NCBI RefSeq assembly: GCF_003853705.1
Contig: NZ_QTQI01000003.1
Span: 186,001 to 250,000, forward strand
Length of the DNA: 64,000 nt
Direction: 5' to 3'
Source of the DNA: Burkholderia sp. Bp8992
GTDB taxonomy: Bacteria; Pseudomonadota; Gammaproteobacteria; Burkholderiales; Burkholderiaceae
Position 1 is the first letter of the stretch, and the number at the start of each line of letters is the position of its first letter. The position numbers and the translations under genes are program-made. The notes beneath the pieces are model-generated. The model was not told the origin of the DNA. It made no database searches and was given only the letters and a program-made list of their open reading frames with translations. This document shows positions 46,501-55,952 of the stretch, piece by piece.

Positions 46501-48491
46501 ATTCCACCGATCCCGACTCGACGGCGAGCGGTGCCGATTCGGTGGCAATCGGCGGCAACGCGCAAGCGACGCTCGCGAATTCGGTCGCACTCGGCGCGAA
46601 CGCGACAACGACCGCGGCCACGCCGACGTCGAACGCCGTCATCGGCGGCGTGACCTACAACTTCGCGGGCGCGACGCCCGCAGGCGTCGTGAGCGTCGGC
46701 TCGGCGGGCGCGGAACGACAGATCCAGAACGTCGCCGCCGGCCAGTTGAGCGGTACCAGCACCGACGCAGTCAACGGTTCGCAGCTGTTCGCCACCAATC
46801 AGCAGGTGACGTCCAACACGACGGCCATCTCGAACATCAGCAACGGTGCCGGAATCAAGTACTTCCACGCCAATTCGACGCTGGCCGACAGTCAGGCGAC
46901 CGGCACGGACAGCATTGCCGTCGGCCCTCAGGCAGTGGCGAGCGCAGCCAGCAGCCTTGCAGCGGGCACCGGTGCGCAGGCGAGCGCGGCGAACGGCGTA
47001 GCACTCGGCGCGCAGACGGCCGTTTCGATCAACGGCGGTGTCGCGATCGGCTCGGGCTCCGTGTCGGATCGCGCCATCGCGGCAGGCAGCGGTACGATTC
47101 CGGCCGGCAGCCACACGGTGCCGTTCAATACGTCCGACGCGACCCTGCTGGGCGCCGTGTCGTTCGGCAGCGCATCGGGCAATACCTACCGGCAACTGGT
47201 CAACGTGGCCGACGGGACCGATGCGCACGATGCGGTAACGGTCCGGCAGTTGACCGGCGCGCTGCAATCGTTCTCCGTGACGCCGACGATGTACTTCCAC
47301 GCCAACTCGACCGCAGCCGATTCGCTCGCCGTAGGCGCCGAGTCGATCGCGGTGGGACCCACGACGGTCGTCAACGGAGATAACGGCGTCGGGATCGGCA
47401 ACGGTGCGATCGTGCAGCAAACGGCGCCCGGCGGCGTGGCCATCGGCCAGGCCGCGAATTCCGGGCAGGCCGACGCCATCGCGCTCGGCAGCGGCGCGAA
47501 CGCAACAGGGCCGCAATCGATCGCACAGGGCGCCAACGCCGTCGCCGGCACGTCGGGCGGTATCGCGATCGGCTCGGGGGCAAACAGCAGCGCAGCCGAC
47601 GCCATCGCGCTGGGCTCGGGCGCCAGCGCGAACTTCGCGAACAGCATCGCGCTCGGCGCAGGATCCGTCACGACGGTCGGTGCGCAGTCGAACTACATTG
47701 CTTACGGCTTGAGCAGCCCGCAATCGTCGGCCGGCGAAATCAACATCGGCAACCGCAAGATCACCGGCCTCGCCGCCGGCTCGGCCGGCACCGACGCAGT
47801 CAACGTCAGCCAGCTCGAAGCCGTCAACCAGAACCTGACGACCCTGATCCAGAACATCAGCAATACCAACGGCGGGACCGGCGGCTTCCCCTCGACACCG
47901 GGATCGTCGACCCCGCCTGCGTCGACGGGTTCGAACTCGTCGGCCGGCGGCAACGGCGCCGTCGCGTCCGGCTCGAACAGCACGGCGGTCGGCAACGGCT
48001 CGACCGCGTCCGGCACCGGCTCGACGACGATCGGCGCGGGCGCGACGTCCTCCGGCAACAGCTCCGTGGCGATCGGCTCGGGCAGCAACGACGGTGGCCG
48101 AAACAACGTCGTCTCGATCGGCACGGCGAATTCGACGCGGCAGCTCACAAACGTCGCGGCCGGCACCGCGCCGACCGATGGCGTGAATGTCCAGCAGCTG
48201 AATGCCGCCGTCGGAAACGCGAATGCGTATACCGACGCGAAGATTCAAAGCCTGCGACGCGACGCGGACGGCGGCACCGCCAGTGCGATGGCCGTCGCGG
48301 GGCTGCCGCAGCCGTCCGGACCGGGCAAGAGCATGGTCGCGATCGCCGGCAGCGTCTATCGCAGCCAGTCGGGCCAGGCAATCGGCATCTCGACGATCTC
48401 CGAAAACAATCACTGGATCTATAAGGCCGCCGTCACGACCAACACCCGCAACGACTACGGCGCCGTGATCGGCGCGGGTTATCAGTGGTGA
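43527..48491 (+). CDS. Trimeric autotransporter adhesin (YadA/Hia type)
   Basis: This 1654-residue protein opens with an ESPR domain ([21 protein letters not shown]) and a long signal peptide ending near AQAQG at about residue 90. A head of many YadA-like repeats of the AIGxxAxAS type runs from 95 to about 650. Four near-identical 124-residue head-neck-stalk units (652-1108) follow, then further head repeats, a coiled-coil stalk, and a C-terminal membrane anchor (about 1580-1654, ending IGAGYQW) that forms a beta-barrel as a trimer. Such proteins mediate attachment and serum resistance. GGAG precedes the ATG. Confidence 0.95.
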   Translation: MNRMHKIIWSKTRGALVAVSEVDGAGGKGKPGASGTVDRRGKAVEREFTAKHRASAALSIERIQQPSRRAIVAASIGLFAIGTPTLGYAQAQGSATLNGFNCGAAAATTNAIAAGCSANAAGQGSMALGFAAGAGGGNAVAVGENSQANGNAATAIGAATIATSSGGVALGVRAAATGSGNSIAIGSNTGASGFNATAIGATAIASDTGASAFGQASTASASSATAIGGSATASGIGATVIGHASVATGTNASALGTSAAATAENANALGDFATASGVGSTALGPGARASADNAVAAGLNAAASGISSISLGNASVASNNSATALGAGSTASGDHSTAFTTLSTAAGDYSIAVGFKSITTNTAAAGMALGSGASVSGASGIAIGVNSGVSGTSSIAIGPGGTAGVPGSGTQATGDQAVALGNNALASGLHSQASGNQATASGTSSIAIGDTATASTLSGIAVGNLATAAGVSAVALGSGSTASADNTVAVGINAKAASVAGVAIGSTSQALAASTVAIGDTNTVAAAAGTGSIAGGHNSQVTGGTGAVALGEGQTASGNGAVAIGDPNTATGNGAVAMGANNTANGNGAIALGNTNVATGQGSVALGNTSQANVAGAIAIGDSANVQAAATGGVALGSGATASVANSVALGANAATTAATPTSNAVIGGATYNFAGAAPAGVVSVGAPGAERQIQNVAAGQLSGTSTDAVNGSQLFATNQQVTANTTAISNINNGAGIKYFHANSTDPDSTASGADSVAIGGNAQATQPNSVALGSNAATVAATPTASAVIGGVTYNFAGAAPAGVVSVGAPGAERQIQNVAAGQLSGTSTDAVNGSQLFATNQQVTANTTAISNINNGAGIKYFHANSTAPDSSATGTDAVAIGGNAQATQPNSVALGANATTTAATPTASAVIGGVTYNFAGAAPAGVVSVGSAGAERQIQNVAAGQLSGTSTDAVNGSQLFATNQQVTSNTTAISNINNGAGIKYFHANSTDPDSTASGADSVAIGGNAQATLANSVALGANATTTAATPTSNAVIGGVTYNFAGATPAGVVSVGSAGAERQIQNVAAGQLSGTSTDAVNGSQLFATNQQVTSNTTAISNISNGAGIKYFHANSTLADSQATGTDSIAVGPQAVASAASSLAAGTGAQASAANGVALGAQTAVSINGGVAIGSGSVSDRAIAAGSGTIPAGSHTVPFNTSDATLLGAVSFGSASGNTYRQLVNVADGTDAHDAVTVRQLTGALQSFSVTPTMYFHANSTAADSLAVGAESIAVGPTTVVNGDNGVGIGNGAIVQQTAPGGVAIGQAANSGQADAIALGSGANATGPQSIAQGANAVAGTSGGIAIGSGANSSAADAIALGSGASANFANSIALGAGSVTTVGAQSNYIAYGLSSPQSSAGEINIGNRKITGLAAGSAGTDAVNVSQLEAVNQNLTTLIQNISNTNGGTGGFPSTPGSSTPPASTGSNSSAGGNGAVASGSNSTAVGNGSTASGTGSTTIGAGATSSGNSSVAIGSGSNDGGRNNVVSIGTANSTRQLTNVAAGTAPTDGVNVQQLNAAVGNANAYTDAKIQSLRRDADGGTASAMAVAGLPQPSGPGKSMVAIAGSVYRSQSGQAIGISTISENNHWIYKAAVTTNTRNDYGAVIGAGYQW
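45477..46890 (+). repeat. Four tandem 372-base units within the adhesin gene
   Basis: Equivalent Pro codons lie at 45561, 45933, 46305 and 46677, exactly 372 bases (124 residues) apart. Each unit contains a neck-stalk block ([20 protein letters not shown], then QVT-x-NTTAISNI) followed by a head repeat. Units differ only at scattered positions. Units of this size allow copy-number change by recombination. Confidence 0.9.
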
Positions 48492-48597
48492 TCGCGGGAA
48501 AACCGATGTCCTGCAGCGATATGCGGCAGCGGCCCGCAACGAGCGATCGTTGCCGCCGCGCCGGATACGCGGCTCCTTATACGATGAGAGACTGATC

Positions 48598-49392
48598 ATG
48601 AAAATCCAATGGGTACTTGCGTTGTCTGTCGCCTTGTTTTCCGTTGCATCACTGGAAGGCTGTGCCGTCGACGGACCGCCCCGCTTTCCGGATCCGCAAT
48701 CCGCCAGCCCGAAAGGCGGCACGTTCGTGAACGTGGACAACCTGCGTAACGTCGGGCCCGGCCTGAACAAGGACCAGATGTTCGATCTTCTCGGCCCCCC
48801 TCACTTCAACGAGTGGTTCGTCGGGAGTCATGTCTGGAACTACCTGTTCGACTTCCGCCGCGGCAACGAAGTCGTCGCGTGTCAGTACCAGGTGCGATAC
48901 GACGCGCACATGAAGGTGAGCGACACCTACTGGCGCGATCCCGCATGCGCGGACTTCGTGCGGCCGAAATCGGCCGCGCCGGCAGCTGCGGCACAGCCGC
49001 CGGCCTCGACGCTCGAGCAATTCACGTTGCAGAGCGACGCGCTGTTCGCGTTCGGCAAATCGAGCGTCGAATCGATGCAGCCCGCCGGCAGGGCGCAGCT
49101 CGACGATGCAATCGAACGAATCAAGCGTCACCAGGCGATCACGCGAATCGCCGTCGTCGGTCATACCGACCGTATCGGCACCAGCGAGATCAACGACCCG
49201 CTGTCGCGCGCACGCGCGCAAACGGTTCGCAGCTATCTGATCTCGCATGGCCTGGACGGCAACGTCATTCAGGCAGACGGCGTGGGGTCGCGCGAGCCTG
49301 TCACGCATTGCCCGCCAGGCCGAAGCAGCGCCGTGATCGCGTGTCTGCAACCCGATCGGCGGGTCTCGATCACCGTAAGCGGGCGCGATTGA
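48598..49392 (+). CDS. OmpA-like lipoprotein with SmpA/BamE-like N-terminal domain
   Basis: This 264-residue protein has a lipoprotein signal with LEGC at residues 19-22, so it is probably anchored in the outer membrane. The middle region (about 45-110, with NKDQMFDLLGPPHFNEW) resembles the SmpA/OmlA fold of BamE. The C-terminal 110 residues form an OmpA-like peptidoglycan-binding domain with the Asp/Arg-rich VVGHTDRIGTSEINDPLS loop and a final VSITV strand. The ATG at 48598 is preferred over an earlier one. It lies 106 bases after the adhesin gene and probably helps place or stabilise it. Confidence 0.85.
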   Translation: MKIQWVLALSVALFSVASLEGCAVDGPPRFPDPQSASPKGGTFVNVDNLRNVGPGLNKDQMFDLLGPPHFNEWFVGSHVWNYLFDFRRGNEVVACQYQVRYDAHMKVSDTYWRDPACADFVRPKSAAPAAAAQPPASTLEQFTLQSDALFAFGKSSVESMQPAGRAQLDDAIERIKRHQAITRIAVVGHTDRIGTSEINDPLSRARAQTVRSYLISHGLDGNVIQADGVGSREPVTHCPPGRSSAVIACLQPDRRVSITVSGRD

Positions 49393-49638
49393 CGGACGGC
49401 GACGCCGGTGGCGCCAATCACGCTTCGCCCGCGTGACGGGTGCCGCCATTGACCGACAGGACGCGCTTGCGGGCAGCGGGCCGCGCATTGCGCTTCCCCC
49501 CGCGTTGCGCGCGACATCCGGCCGCCCGCCGTAACGGCCGCACGCCCGCAAAGCGCCGTACTGCTGCAGCGTAGACGAGCGGCACGGTTCGACGGCGCTT
49601 GATTCAGTTACCCGAGCGACAACCCACCAGCAATCCGG

Positions 49639-50457
49639 ATGACGACAATGAGAAGGGTCGGCGTGTATGTGGATGGAAGCAGCATCGACGCAAATGGCGG
49701 CCACCAGATGCGATACGAGGTGCTGCGCGCGCTCGCAGGCCGGGCCGACGCCACGATTCAGCGGCTGCATGCGTATCTGAGCGTCGACGAACGCCGCGCC
49801 GCGCGCTCCGCCGACTACGATGCGCGGATCAAGGGATATCAGGCGGCGCTCCGCGACAAGGGGTTCCGCGTCACGGTCAAGCCGCTCAGGCACGTTGCAG
49901 ACGAGGACGGCACCGAGACCGTCAAATCCAATTCGGATCTCGGCATGGCCGTTGACGCGCTATCCGAATCGGACCGGCTGGACACCGTGCTCGTCGCAAC
50001 CTGCGACGGCGATTTCGTCGAAGTCGTGCGAGCACTTCAGAAGAAAGGCTGCCGGGTCGAAGTCCTCGGTTTCGACAACGTGCCGTTCGAGTTGCGCGAT
50101 ACCGCCGACCAGTTCATCAGCGGCTATCTGGTCCCCGGCCTGCTTCCGGTTCGCGATGCGGCCGCCGGCTTGTCCGCCTGGGGCCAGGTCGGCTCGCGCG
50201 TGCGCGGCGTGTGCAACCGGTTCGAGCCGGATGACGGATACGGTTTCATCGCGTTCTGGGCAACGTTGCCCGATACGCCGCTGCTCGCGGCGGCCGAAAC
50301 GAGTCCGGCCTACTTTCGCGGCAGCAGTCTCCAGGATCCGTCAGTTCTCTCACGGCTGCCCTCCAGAAACACGATCCTGGAATTCGACCTTGCCATGCCC
50401 GCGAAACAGACCGGCGCGCCTGAAGCGCGCCGGATCCAGGTCGTTTCCGCCGCCTAG
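49639..50457 (+). CDS. NYN-domain (LabA-like) protein with cold-shock-like C terminus
   Basis: This 272-residue protein starts with a NYN domain (residues 5-160), a PIN-like nuclease fold: VYVDGSS with the conserved Asp near residue 11, KSNSDLGMAVDAL near 95 and ATCDGDFVEVV near 115. These acidic residues are the expected metal-binding site. The C-terminal part carries GVCNRFEPDDGYGFIAFW near 190, which resembles an RNA-binding cold-shock fold. A role in RNA processing is likely. It lies between the OmpA-like lipoprotein and the convergent CHASE2 kinase. Confidence 0.8.
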   Translation: MTTMRRVGVYVDGSSIDANGGHQMRYEVLRALAGRADATIQRLHAYLSVDERRAARSADYDARIKGYQAALRDKGFRVTVKPLRHVADEDGTETVKSNSDLGMAVDALSESDRLDTVLVATCDGDFVEVVRALQKKGCRVEVLGFDNVPFELRDTADQFISGYLVPGLLPVRDAAAGLSAWGQVGSRVRGVCNRFEPDDGYGFIAFWATLPDTPLLAAAETSPAYFRGSSLQDPSVLSRLPSRNTILEFDLAMPAKQTGAPEARRIQVVSAA

Positions 50458-50582
50458 CGGCCGATGGACCTCTGCCGGCGCCCTACGCGATGCGCAGCAG
50501 CCGCGTCGTCGCACGCCGTTGCCGCGGAGAGCGCCTGCCCCGCCTTGTGGTTTACGCAGCTCCTCCAGTACCCGCACCGGGA

Positions 50583-52769
50583 TCAACGCCCCAGCGCGGC
50601 GTCGTGATCATGCTTCGACAGAAACATGAGGAAGGTCGTGCCCTCCCCGAGCGTCGACCGGACCTGCAGTTTGCCGCCAAGCGAATCGACGACCGTCTTG
50701 ACGAACGCCAGGCCCAGTCCATGCCCGGACATCGTCGCTTTTCCGTCCAGTTGCGTGAATTCGCGAAACAGCTTTTCCTGGTCGCGCTCGGATATGCCGG
50801 CGCCATAATCCGTCACGGTGATCTTCACGTGTCGATCCGTTGCCGACAGTTCCACGTCGACCGTAGACGCTTCCCGACCGAACTTGATCGCGTTGCCGAT
50901 CAGATTGACGAATGCCCGCCGCAGCAGCTGCACATCGGCGATCGTACTGAGCCCGGGCTCCGCCATCAGGTTGACGGTCGTGGATTTCGCGCTCGCCTGC
51001 GGCAGCAGATCGTCGACGGCATCGCCAAGCACCAGTGCGGGATCCACGGCGGTCAGCTTCGGCGGCAGATTCTCGGCCCTGGCAAGAAAGAGGAAATCGT
51101 CGGACAGGCTGAGCGCGCGCGTCGCATACTGCGAGACCAGTTCCGAGAAACGTTGTGGCGTGTACCGCGACGGATCCCGCTGTATCTGGGAAACGAGCGC
51201 GAGAATCGAGGCCTGCGGAGACCGCATGTCATGCGACAGGAATCGCAAGGCCATGTCGCGCTGCCGTTCGGCCATCCGCACGGACGAGACGTCCGCGACA
51301 TGAAAGACCAGCGCATTCTCGCCGTAAACGGACGGGCGGATCGGCGCGCACTTGATCAGCAGCGAGCGGCCCCATCGGGCATTGGCAATCTCGATCCCCT
51401 GATCGAGCTGGGATTTCGTCTGCGCCGACAGCGCATCGCCATCGGGCCAGTCATCCAGCGACGCCATTGCCTGCGCGACAAATTCACTCGCCCGATGCGA
51501 CGCGGTGATCTGAAACAGCACGTCCGAGACCAGCCGTCCCACCGGCGGCCCGCCGGAAACCGAATGCTCGTCGAGATCCGCGCACCATGCGGCGATTCGC
51601 TCGTTCGCCAGCAGGACGACCCCGGCAGCCGACGCAATCAGCGTTGCCTCCGGAAGACTGTCGACCCATGCATCGATCAGCGCACGATAACGACGCACCC
51701 GCACCTCAAGATTCGCAGTCCTGTCAAGTTGCCGGCGAACCGGGTCCATGGACCGCACGGCCTCCGCCGGCTCCACATGCAGCGACGGTTCTGCAGCCAT
51801 CCGGTCCGCCAGGCGGCCAATGAAGCGCGACAACACTTCGACGCATCGCCAAAACCACAGCAAGCAGGCAAGTCCGCACATCAGCATGCCGGTGGCGGGC
51901 GGCAACGCCTCGCCTCCGAAAACGAACATGACGAACGAGATCCCCGCAATCGCACCGGCAACCCCGAGCGACGCAGCCAGGCCTGTGCGAGGACCGAACC
52001 GGAAGAGCAACAGGCACGTCAAGCAAACAACGGTCTCGTTGAAGAGCAGCACCCACGTGAGACCGATCTGGCGCGCCGGCGCATCCGATGCGCCGGCTGC
52101 CGCGACGACGTCGCCGATCGGCAAGGTAGCGTCCGGCGACACGATCGCCCCGCTGTCCGGGTTCTCGATCGCCGCGCGAATCAGGACCACGCTGCCGCGC
52201 AGACGGCTCGACGGCACCTTGCCGTCCAGCACATTGACGTACGAGTAGAGTGCGCAAGGTCCGCCCGCCTGAAACGCAGTGTCGCGCACGCAGGCGTTGC
52301 CGGCCGCCCGCGCCTGCGTCCGTCCGGCGTCGCGGCTTGCCGTCCCACCGATGGCCGAATGGCCGGCGCGAATGCGTGCGACGTCCCGCAGGCCGGTCAG
52401 GTCGAAACTGACGACCGCGACGCCGCTTCCGGCGAGCCGCTCCATCATCCGCTCCCGTGTTTCCACGCTGAACGGCCAGTCGCCCAGGCGCCCGGTCGTA
52501 CGATCGTCGACCATGATCACCGCGAGCGGCTTGATGGCTCCGTGTCGGACGGACTGCCACACGAACCCGAACCACGCCCGGTCGATGTGATGCAACGCGG
52601 ACGTCGCTGTCAGCACCACGCATACCAGAACAAGCGCAGACGTCAGGCGCATCCATTCCATCGAGCGTGGCGAGGACGCATGCCCGGTCGCCCGTTTTCC
52701 CTCATCACATGAACGGCGCCGCCCCGGCCCCAAAAATCTTCCGAACATGTCGATTAGATGACGCCCCAT
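50583..52769 (-). CDS. CHASE2-domain sensor histidine kinase
   Basis: This kinase of about 728 residues has an N-terminal membrane segment (about residues 40-60), a CHASE2 sensor region on the periplasmic side (VIMVDDRTTGRLGDWPF, then VVSFDLTG), and three further helices near 235-320. A PAS-like domain follows. The kinase core shows FLSHDMRSPQAS with His513, RAFVNLIGNAIKFG (N box), DYGAGI and GHGLGLAFV. The start is uncertain: ATG codons at 52769 and 52661, and others upstream, all lack strong ribosome sites. It has no receiver and could signal to the OmpR-type regulator at 41871. Confidence 0.85.
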   Translation of the reverse strand: MGRHLIDMFGRFLGPGRRRSCDEGKRATGHASSPRSMEWMRLTSALVLVCVVLTATSALHHIDRAWFGFVWQSVRHGAIKPLAVIMVDDRTTGRLGDWPFSVETRERMMERLAGSGVAVVSFDLTGLRDVARIRAGHSAIGGTASRDAGRTQARAAGNACVRDTAFQAGGPCALYSYVNVLDGKVPSSRLRGSVVLIRAAIENPDSGAIVSPDATLPIGDVVAAAGASDAPARQIGLTWVLLFNETVVCLTCLLLFRFGPRTGLAASLGVAGAIAGISFVMFVFGGEALPPATGMLMCGLACLLWFWRCVEVLSRFIGRLADRMAAEPSLHVEPAEAVRSMDPVRRQLDRTANLEVRVRRYRALIDAWVDSLPEATLIASAAGVVLLANERIAAWCADLDEHSVSGGPPVGRLVSDVLFQITASHRASEFVAQAMASLDDWPDGDALSAQTKSQLDQGIEIANARWGRSLLIKCAPIRPSVYGENALVFHVADVSSVRMAERQRDMALRFLSHDMRSPQASILALVSQIQRDPSRYTPQRFSELVSQYATRALSLSDDFLFLARAENLPPKLTAVDPALVLGDAVDDLLPQASAKSTTVNLMAEPGLSTIADVQLLRRAFVNLIGNAIKFGREASTVDVELSATDRHVKITVTDYGAGISERDQEKLFREFTQLDGKATMSGHGLGLAFVKTVVDSLGGKLQVRSTLGEGTTFLMFLSKHDHDAALGR

Positions 52770-53351
52770 CGATATTGCATTGATCGACGTTTGAAATAAC
52801 CCTATCCAACGCCAAGAACTCATTTCAAAAAGCATTGACAAACGATGCAAACCGAACGCGCATTACGACTTATCCACCGCTCTCCACCCTGCACGAGCCT
52901 CGCCGACACGCCCTGCCATTCTGACTCGGCCCATTACATTTCGCAATTAACATGCAATTATTATACGTTATTTATTTTCGCAATTAAATTTAATATTTAA
53001 TTACAATTAAATTTACATTCAATGAAAATTCTACCCCACCCTCATCAGCCAGCACGAACTACTGAATTTCGGTATATTCAAGCGCAATACCGGTAAAAAT
53101 TGCGCCAATCCGAATCCAAAAAAAACCAACACGCCATCATAATCAATATCAATTAATCAAACACAAGCATCAATGCAAAAAGATATTTGCACTCACAATT
53201 ATAATTCAATAAAAACCAAGCCAACGATACGACTATTGGTAACTGAATTTACATTTGTTCGTTTTTCACAAGTTGAAAATTTTCAACTCACTCCATAGAA
53301 TGAATCAACCGAAAACATCTTCCCCATATTTCAATCGGCCTACCCTACTTC
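52770..53351. other. AT-rich intergenic region, no gene seen
   Basis: From about 52930 to 53340 the sequence is strongly AT-rich, with long A/T runs (such as TTATACGTTATTTATTTTCG and AATTTAATATTTAATTAC). It separates the divergent CHASE2 kinase and EAL genes and must hold both promoters. No open frame is convincing. It resembles the stretch ahead of the adhesin gene. Confidence 0.6.
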
Positions 53352-54155
53352 ATGAGTCACCCATTCGCGTCAACTGATCCACTCGACGATGCCGCGCGAG
53401 GACTTCGTCAGGACGAGTTCTTTTTCCTCCTCCAACCCAAATTTGCACTCCACGGGGTTCGCCTGGCGGGCTTCGAATACCTGATGCGCTGGCATCATCC
53501 GGAGCGTGGGGTCCTGGAACCCGCGTCGTTCATCAGCATGATCGAGGATTCATGCCTTGCCACCGGATTCACGGACCTGCTCACCCGGCGCGCGACGTGC
53601 AGGCTGGCGCAGTGGAAGGCGGCGGGGTACGGCGAGTTGTCGCTCGCGATCAATTTGTCGCCGTCCGAGCTCGGGCACGCGGAGTTTCCCGCGCAACTTT
53701 CCGCACGGCTGGCGTCGCTCGGGCTCGAGCCAGGCCGTGTCGAAATCGAACTGACCGACGTCGTCCCCCCCGCCCGGCTCGATTGGCTGGTGGAAGCCAT
53801 CCATGCGGCGCAGGCGATCGGCGTGCGCATCGCACTGGATGACTTCGGAGCCGGCTTCAACTCGCTGACGCTCCTGCAGCAGTTGCCGGTGGATATCGTC
53901 AAGTTCGATCGATCGCTGATTCGCGAGGTGCTGCAAAACGGCGAGTCCATGCGGATTGTCGAAACCCTTGTGCAGCTTGCGAAAAGTCATGGCAAACACG
54001 TTGTAATGACGGGCATCGAAACCGCCGAACAGTTCGAATGGGCAAGCACACTGCCGGACGTCGACGGCCAGGGTTTCTACCTCGGCGAGCCGCTTCACGA
54101 AACCGATGTCGACGCTTTCATTGCCGAGCATCATCGCCGGATCCGTTCCTCCTAG
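53352..54155 (+). CDS. EAL-domain protein with altered active site
   Basis: This 267-residue protein is a single EAL domain without sensor or GGDEF parts. Several signature parts are present: FEYLMRW (EYL for EAL) near residue 41, INLSPSE near 99, EIELTD near 132, LDDFG near 160 and VKFDRS near 180. But in the EGVE segment the first Glu is replaced by Thr (MTGIET near 215). That Glu is needed for cyclic-di-GMP hydrolysis in studied enzymes, so activity may be lost, leaving a binding or protein-contact role. It is divergent from the CHASE2 kinase. Confidence 0.85.
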   Translation: MSHPFASTDPLDDAARGLRQDEFFFLLQPKFALHGVRLAGFEYLMRWHHPERGVLEPASFISMIEDSCLATGFTDLLTRRATCRLAQWKAAGYGELSLAINLSPSELGHAEFPAQLSARLASLGLEPGRVEIELTDVVPPARLDWLVEAIHAAQAIGVRIALDDFGAGFNSLTLLQQLPVDIVKFDRSLIREVLQNGESMRIVETLVQLAKSHGKHVVMTGIETAEQFEWASTLPDVDGQGFYLGEPLHETDVDAFIAEHHRRIRSS

Positions 54156-54482
54156 CATCCACGCGCCTGCAGGCCGATCTCGCCCCATCGTCGGAGCACC
54201 GGGTGCCGCAACACGGCGAACGATGCGACATGCAGCGACGCCTTCAGAACGCGGGGCACCGTTTACGCTCCGATCAGGCGGTTCTTTCGAGCCGCTGCTT
54301 GCGACATGCAGCCAGCATAAGACGGCGTTCCGAGGACGCAAAGTGAACTTTTGTCACTTTCTCGAGCAAATCCGCAGGATTCCCACATATCAGGACAACG
54401 CCGGTTCGGCGTACCCGAGACAGCCGCGATCCGCGCCCACGTCGCACCGTACCGACGCGCACGCCGATACGGTGCGCGTCGA
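54156..54482. other. Intergenic stretch with a hairpin after the PKS-cluster operon
   Basis: This 327-base gap lies between the convergent EAL and KAS III genes. A perfect nine-base inverted repeat (GACGCGCAC at 54454-54462 with GTGCGCGTC at 54472-54480) sits right after the KAS III stop. It has no U-run on either strand, so it is at most a weak terminator. No gene was found. Confidence 0.45.
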
Positions 54483-55475
54483 CTACCACCGGATCAACGC
54501 CGCGCCCCACGTGAATCCCGAGCCCATTGCAGGCGTCAGAACGAGATCGTTCTCCTTGATGCGCCCGTCGGATACGGCTTCGCAGAGCGCGAGCGGAATC
54601 GACGCTGCCGATGTGTTGCCGTGCTTGCTGACGGTGAGGACGACCTTCTCCATCGGGAGGTTCAGTTTTCCGCCGAGCGTTAGCACGATCCGCTGGTTTG
54701 CCTGATGCGGGACGATCCAGTCGAGGTCGTCCTGGGTCAGGCCGTGTGCCGCGAGCGCTTCCTGCGACGCGTCGGCGAGGTTGACGACGGCATGCAGAAA
54801 TACATCGCGACCCTCGAGATGCATCTTGCCGGCGCTCTGCGTCGATGACACCCCGCCGTCCGTGTGAATCTTGTCCCAGTACCGTCCGTCCGAATGCAGA
54901 TGCGTGGAGAGCACGCCGCGCGGCTTGTCGCCTTCGTTGCGTTCGCCGCGCAACACCAGCGCACCCGCACCGTCGCCGAACAGCACACAGCTATTGCGGT
55001 CCTGCCAGTCCACGATACGTGACATCGTTTCCGCCCCGATCACCAGCGCGGTGCGGGCCTGGCCCAGACGGATCATGTTGTCGGCGACCGACAGCGCGAA
55101 GACGAAGCCCGAACAGACTGCCTGCACGTCGAACGCAGCACCGCGCCGCACGCCGAGCGCTTCCTGAACACGGACGGCCGTCGCGGGCATCGTGCGATCG
55201 GGCGTGCAGGTCGCGAGCACGATGAGATCGACCTCGGCTGCGTCGATGCCGGCGCGATTCAGTGCGGCCCTGGCGGCGCCGATCGCGAGATCGGACGTGT
55301 TCTCGCCGTGCGCCGCGATTCTGCGCTCACGGATGCCCGTGCGCTGCGTGATCCACTCGTCCGTGGTGTCGACCATGCGCGCGATGTCATCATTCGTCAT
55401 GCGGTGCTCGGGCAACGCGGAACCGCAGCCGACGACGCGCGACGTCCATGCGTCCGCGCGATTGATTTGCACCAT
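54483..55475 (-). CDS. Beta-ketoacyl-ACP synthase III (KAS III-like)
   Basis: This 330-residue KAS III has the catalytic triad Cys121 (AVCSGF), His257 (VPHQAN) and Asn287 (HGNTSA), plus the closing [16 protein letters not shown] starts chains by condensing an acyl-CoA with malonyl-ACP. The start at 55475 follows GGAGTACGGAAG; the frame extends further upstream but that part shadows the ACP gene. It is the last gene of the CCR/PKS operon, 67 bases after the free-standing ACP. Here it more likely builds a short beta-ketoacyl-ACP for the cluster than serves primary fatty-acid synthesis. Confidence 0.9.
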   Translation of the reverse strand: MVQINRADAWTSRVVGCGSALPEHRMTNDDIARMVDTTDEWITQRTGIRERRIAAHGENTSDLAIGAARAALNRAGIDAAEVDLIVLATCTPDRTMPATAVRVQEALGVRRGAAFDVQAVCSGFVFALSVADNMIRLGQARTALVIGAETMSRIVDWQDRNSCVLFGDGAGALVLRGERNEGDKPRGVLSTHLHSDGRYWDKIHTDGGVSSTQSAGKMHLEGRDVFLHAVVNLADASQEALAAHGLTQDDLDWIVPHQANQRIVLTLGGKLNLPMEKVVLTVSKHGNTSAASIPLALCEAVSDGRIKENDLVLTPAMGSGFTWGAALIRW

Positions 55476-55542
55476 CTTCCGTACTCCGATTGAAGTCGAT
55501 GAGGCGCCGGCCGCCTGAACGCTCGCTGCCGGCGTACACGTA

Positions 55543-55872
55543 TTACCAGCTTCCGACGTTCGCGTCTTCACCCGGCTCCGCGGCCGGGATCGTGTCCTTC
55601 CGTTGCAGCGAGACGAGATGCGCCGCCAGCGAATTGAAGGTCGGATAGTCGTAAAGGACCGTATCGTCGATCTTGATTCCGAGCCGCTCTTCGAGGAAGA
55701 ACGCGAGTTCGACGGAATGCATCGAATCGAATCCGGCGTCGGCGAAGGTCTGCTCGAGATCGGTCGGCACCTGAAGATTGTTTGCTTCGGTCCACTCTTG
55801 AATCCACGCAAGAATGGCTTCGGCAGTCACGTTCGACCCGTTGACGGCCGCGGCTTGAATTTGATCGCTCAT
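55543..55872 (-). CDS. Free-standing acyl carrier protein
   Basis: This 109-residue acidic protein has the phosphopantetheine site [18 protein letters not shown] with Ser50 and a following helical bundle ([13 protein letters not shown]). It is slightly longer than typical acyl carrier proteins at both ends. The ATG at 55872 is preferred over an upstream Met. It lies between the PKS (80 bases after its stop) and the KAS III gene, so it probably carries the substrate made by KAS III. It is distinct from the carrier domain built into the PKS. Confidence 0.9.
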   Translation of the reverse strand: MSDQIQAAAVNGSNVTAEAILAWIQEWTEANNLQVPTDLEQTFADAGFDSMHSVELAFFLEERLGIKIDDTVLYDYPTFNSLAAHLVSLQRKDTIPAAEPGEDANVGSW

Positions 55873-55952
55873 GGTATCGATTCCTTGAAGTCGGATTGAG
55901 AACGATGAAGGCACGGCGGCAACGCCGCGCCCGGGAAACCGAAACGCAGTGC

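Noticed and set aside
45477-46890. Regular repeats that might suggest a CRISPR array or satellite
   Set aside because: Units are 372 bases, in frame, and encode autotransporter head and stalk segments.
44958-48770. 1270-codon open frame on the minus strand
   Set aside because: It is antisense to the adhesin; its apparent repeats only mirror the adhesin repeats.
50490-52712. 740-codon open frame on the plus strand
   Set aside because: It is antisense to the CHASE2 kinase, Arg/His/Gln-rich and without domains.
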